NCBI GenBank assembly: GCA_007118795.1
Contig: SKQX01000026.1
Coordinates: 1-6,699, forward strand
Source: Thermoflexales bacterium
GTDB taxonomy: Bacteria; Chloroflexota; Anaerolineae; B4-G1
DNA: 6,699 bases
Direction of reading: 5' to 3'
How positions within the stretch are numbered: position 1 is the stretch's first letter; every line of letters starts with the position of its first letter. Made by a program: the position numbers and the translations under genes. This document shows, in pieces, positions 5,766-6,699 of the stretch. The notes under the pieces are model-generated. The model was given only the letters and a program-made list of their open reading frames with translations. It searched no databases and was not told where the DNA came from.

Positions 5766-6699
5766 GTTGGGTCCCCCTCCCTCGTCTGCAGCTTCTCGAT
5801 GACCGCCGGTATGACCTCGAACAGATCGCCCACGACACCGAGATCAGCCATCTGGAAGATCTCGGCCTCCGGGTCAGCGTTTATGGCGAGGATGTGCTTC
5901 GCGGTCTGCATCCCCGCCAGGTGCTGGATGGCGCCCGAGATGCCGCAAGCGACGTAGAGCTCCGGCGACACGGTCTTACCGCTCAGGCCGATCTGGCGGG
6001 CATAGGGTTGCCAGCCCCGGTCCACCGCCGCCCGGGACGCACCGACGCTCCCACCCAACATGGCGGCCAGCCTCTCGATCAAAGCGAAGCTCTGCTCGCT
6101 CCTCAGCCCTCGTCCCCCGGCTACGATCACGTCCGCTTCCTCGATGGCCACCTCCTGGGAGGCGTCAGGTTCAAAGGCCTCAAAGCGGACCGAAGTCTGG
6201 AGCAGCTCCTCGGGCACCTCCACCCGAATGACCCTCCCCGTCCGCGCGGGATCTACGGGTGCCGGCGGCCGAGATTTGGGACGGACCGTCGCCATCTGCG
6301 GTCGTGCTGTCGGCGTTTGGATGGTGGCCAGGACGTTTCCGCCGATGGCTGGGCGGGTCTGCAGCAAGCCGCCGGTCTCGGGGTCTATGTCGAGGCCCGT
6401 ACAGTCGGCGGTCAAGCCCGCATGGACTTTTGAGGCAAGATAGGGCATCACCGTCCGCCCCGTCGTCGTCGCGGCCGCGATGATCACCTCCGGCCGATAG
6501 GTCTCCACCAGGTGTTGCAAGGCAGCGGCGTGAGGCTGCACCAGGAAGTGCGCCAGGGCGGGATGATCGACCACGTAGACCTGATCGGCCCCGCGAGCGA
6601 TGAGCTCCTCCACTTCCGCAGTGGGGACGCCGTCCCCAACCACCACCGAGCCGAGGCAGCAGCCGCATGCATCGGCCAGGTCCCGGCCCCACGTCAGCA
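5762..6699 (-). CDS. etfA: Electron transfer flavoprotein alpha subunit (5' end beyond the window)
   Basis: The frame stays open to the window edge, giving 311 complete residues. The first visible ones, LTWGRDLADACG, match the usual helix near residues 25-40 of EtfA, so perhaps 25-30 N-terminal residues lie beyond 6699. The N-terminal domain shows ELIARGADQVYVVDHPAL and the conserved GLTADCTGLDID and LLQTRPAIGGNVLATI blocks, then RPQMATVRP. The C-terminal FAD-binding domain carries GASRAAVDRGW (219-229 counted from the first complete window codon), GKTVSP (240-245), GISGAIQHLAGM (252-263), AIN.D (271-275) and GDLFEV (290-295). These bind the FAD that shuttles electrons between a dehydrogenase and an acceptor. 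In the usual IN.D..APIF..ADYG segment the proline and tyrosine are replaced by E and L. etfB is expected immediately upstream, outside the window. Coupling to glcD suggests a dedicated ETF for that dehydrogenase; whether it bifurcates electrons cannot be judged without EtfB. Confidence 0.94.
   Translation of the reverse strand, partial: LTWGRDLADACGCCLGSVVVGDGVPTAEVEELIARGADQVYVVDHPALAHFLVQPHAAALQHLVETYRPEVIIAAATTTGRTVMPYLASKVHAGLTADCTGLDIDPETGGLLQTRPAIGGNVLATIQTPTARPQMATVRPKSRPPAPVDPARTGRVIRVEVPEELLQTSVRFEAFEPDASQEVAIEEADVIVAGGRGLRSEQSFALIERLAAMLGGSVGASRAAVDRGWQPYARQIGLSGKTVSPELYVACGISGAIQHLAGMQTAKHILAINADPEAEIFQMADLGVVGDLFEVIPAVIEKLQTREGDPT

Noticed and set aside
4734..5957. Long plus-strand open frame of 407 codons opposite glcD and etfA
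   Set aside because: It is antisense to two genes with clear motifs. Its product is rich in H, D, G and P in a pattern set by the complementary codons, with no domain. GC-rich coding DNA often leaves such frames open.
5762..6646. GTG 6646 as the true start of etfA
   Set aside because: The frame continues to the window edge and the residues before it (LTWGRDLADACG) match the normal EtfA N-terminal domain, so the gene is cut by the window rather than starting there.
1..6699. tRNA genes, CRISPR repeats, insertion sequences
   Set aside because: I looked for T-loop consensus, regularly spaced repeats, terminal inverted repeats and transposase motifs on both strands. Only isolated partial matches inside coding sequence were found.

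Overview
The window reads as an accessory-to-housekeeping stretch of a GC-rich bacterial chromosome. Shine-Dalgarno sites are clear (AGGAG or GGAGG). The YifB sequence style, the TumE-like small protein and the EtfA/GlcD pairing would all fit Chloroflexota or a similar environmental lineage. That placement is an inference from protein style; there is no rRNA or other decisive marker here.

Layout. (1) Positions 1-415, plus strand: the last 26 codons of an unidentified gene, overlapped by a complete 118-codon gene of the TumE/DUF6516 toxin-like family that starts on TTG. (2) Positions 416-766: non-coding, ending in a plausible sigma-70-type promoter and a good Shine-Dalgarno site. (3) Positions 767-2293, plus strand: a complete YifB/ComM-type AAA+ ATPase of the Mg-chelatase family. 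(4) Positions 2294-2861: a convergent intergenic region with a stem-loop just after yifB and one doubtful 77-codon ORF. (5) Positions 2862-3890, minus strand: a complete ureohydrolase (arginase/agmatinase fold) with two unusual active-site substitutions. (6) Positions 3891-4280: intergenic, with inverted repeats. (7) Positions 4281-6699, minus strand: a two-gene operon with a 4-base ATGA overlap. etfA (electron transfer flavoprotein alpha, its N-terminus cut off by the window edge) is followed by a GlcD/LctD-type FAD-linked 2-hydroxyacid dehydrogenase.

How the genes work together. Only the etfA-glcD pair is clearly one functional unit: the flavin dehydrogenase would oxidise a 2-hydroxyacid (D-lactate or glycolate are the usual substrates) and pass electrons to the ETF. 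The arrangement resembles the EtfB-EtfA-LDH cluster known from acetogens, and etfB would be expected just beyond position 6699. The TumE-like gene and its overlapping upstream gene look like a compact two-gene toxin-antitoxin-type module. yifB looks like a single-gene transcription unit. The ureohydrolase is on the same strand as etfA-glcD, but 390 bases separate them and it has its own ribosome binding site, so it is probably a separate unit.

I found no tRNA, rRNA, CRISPR array, insertion sequence or wholly new system. The most unusual item is the ureohydrolase active site.
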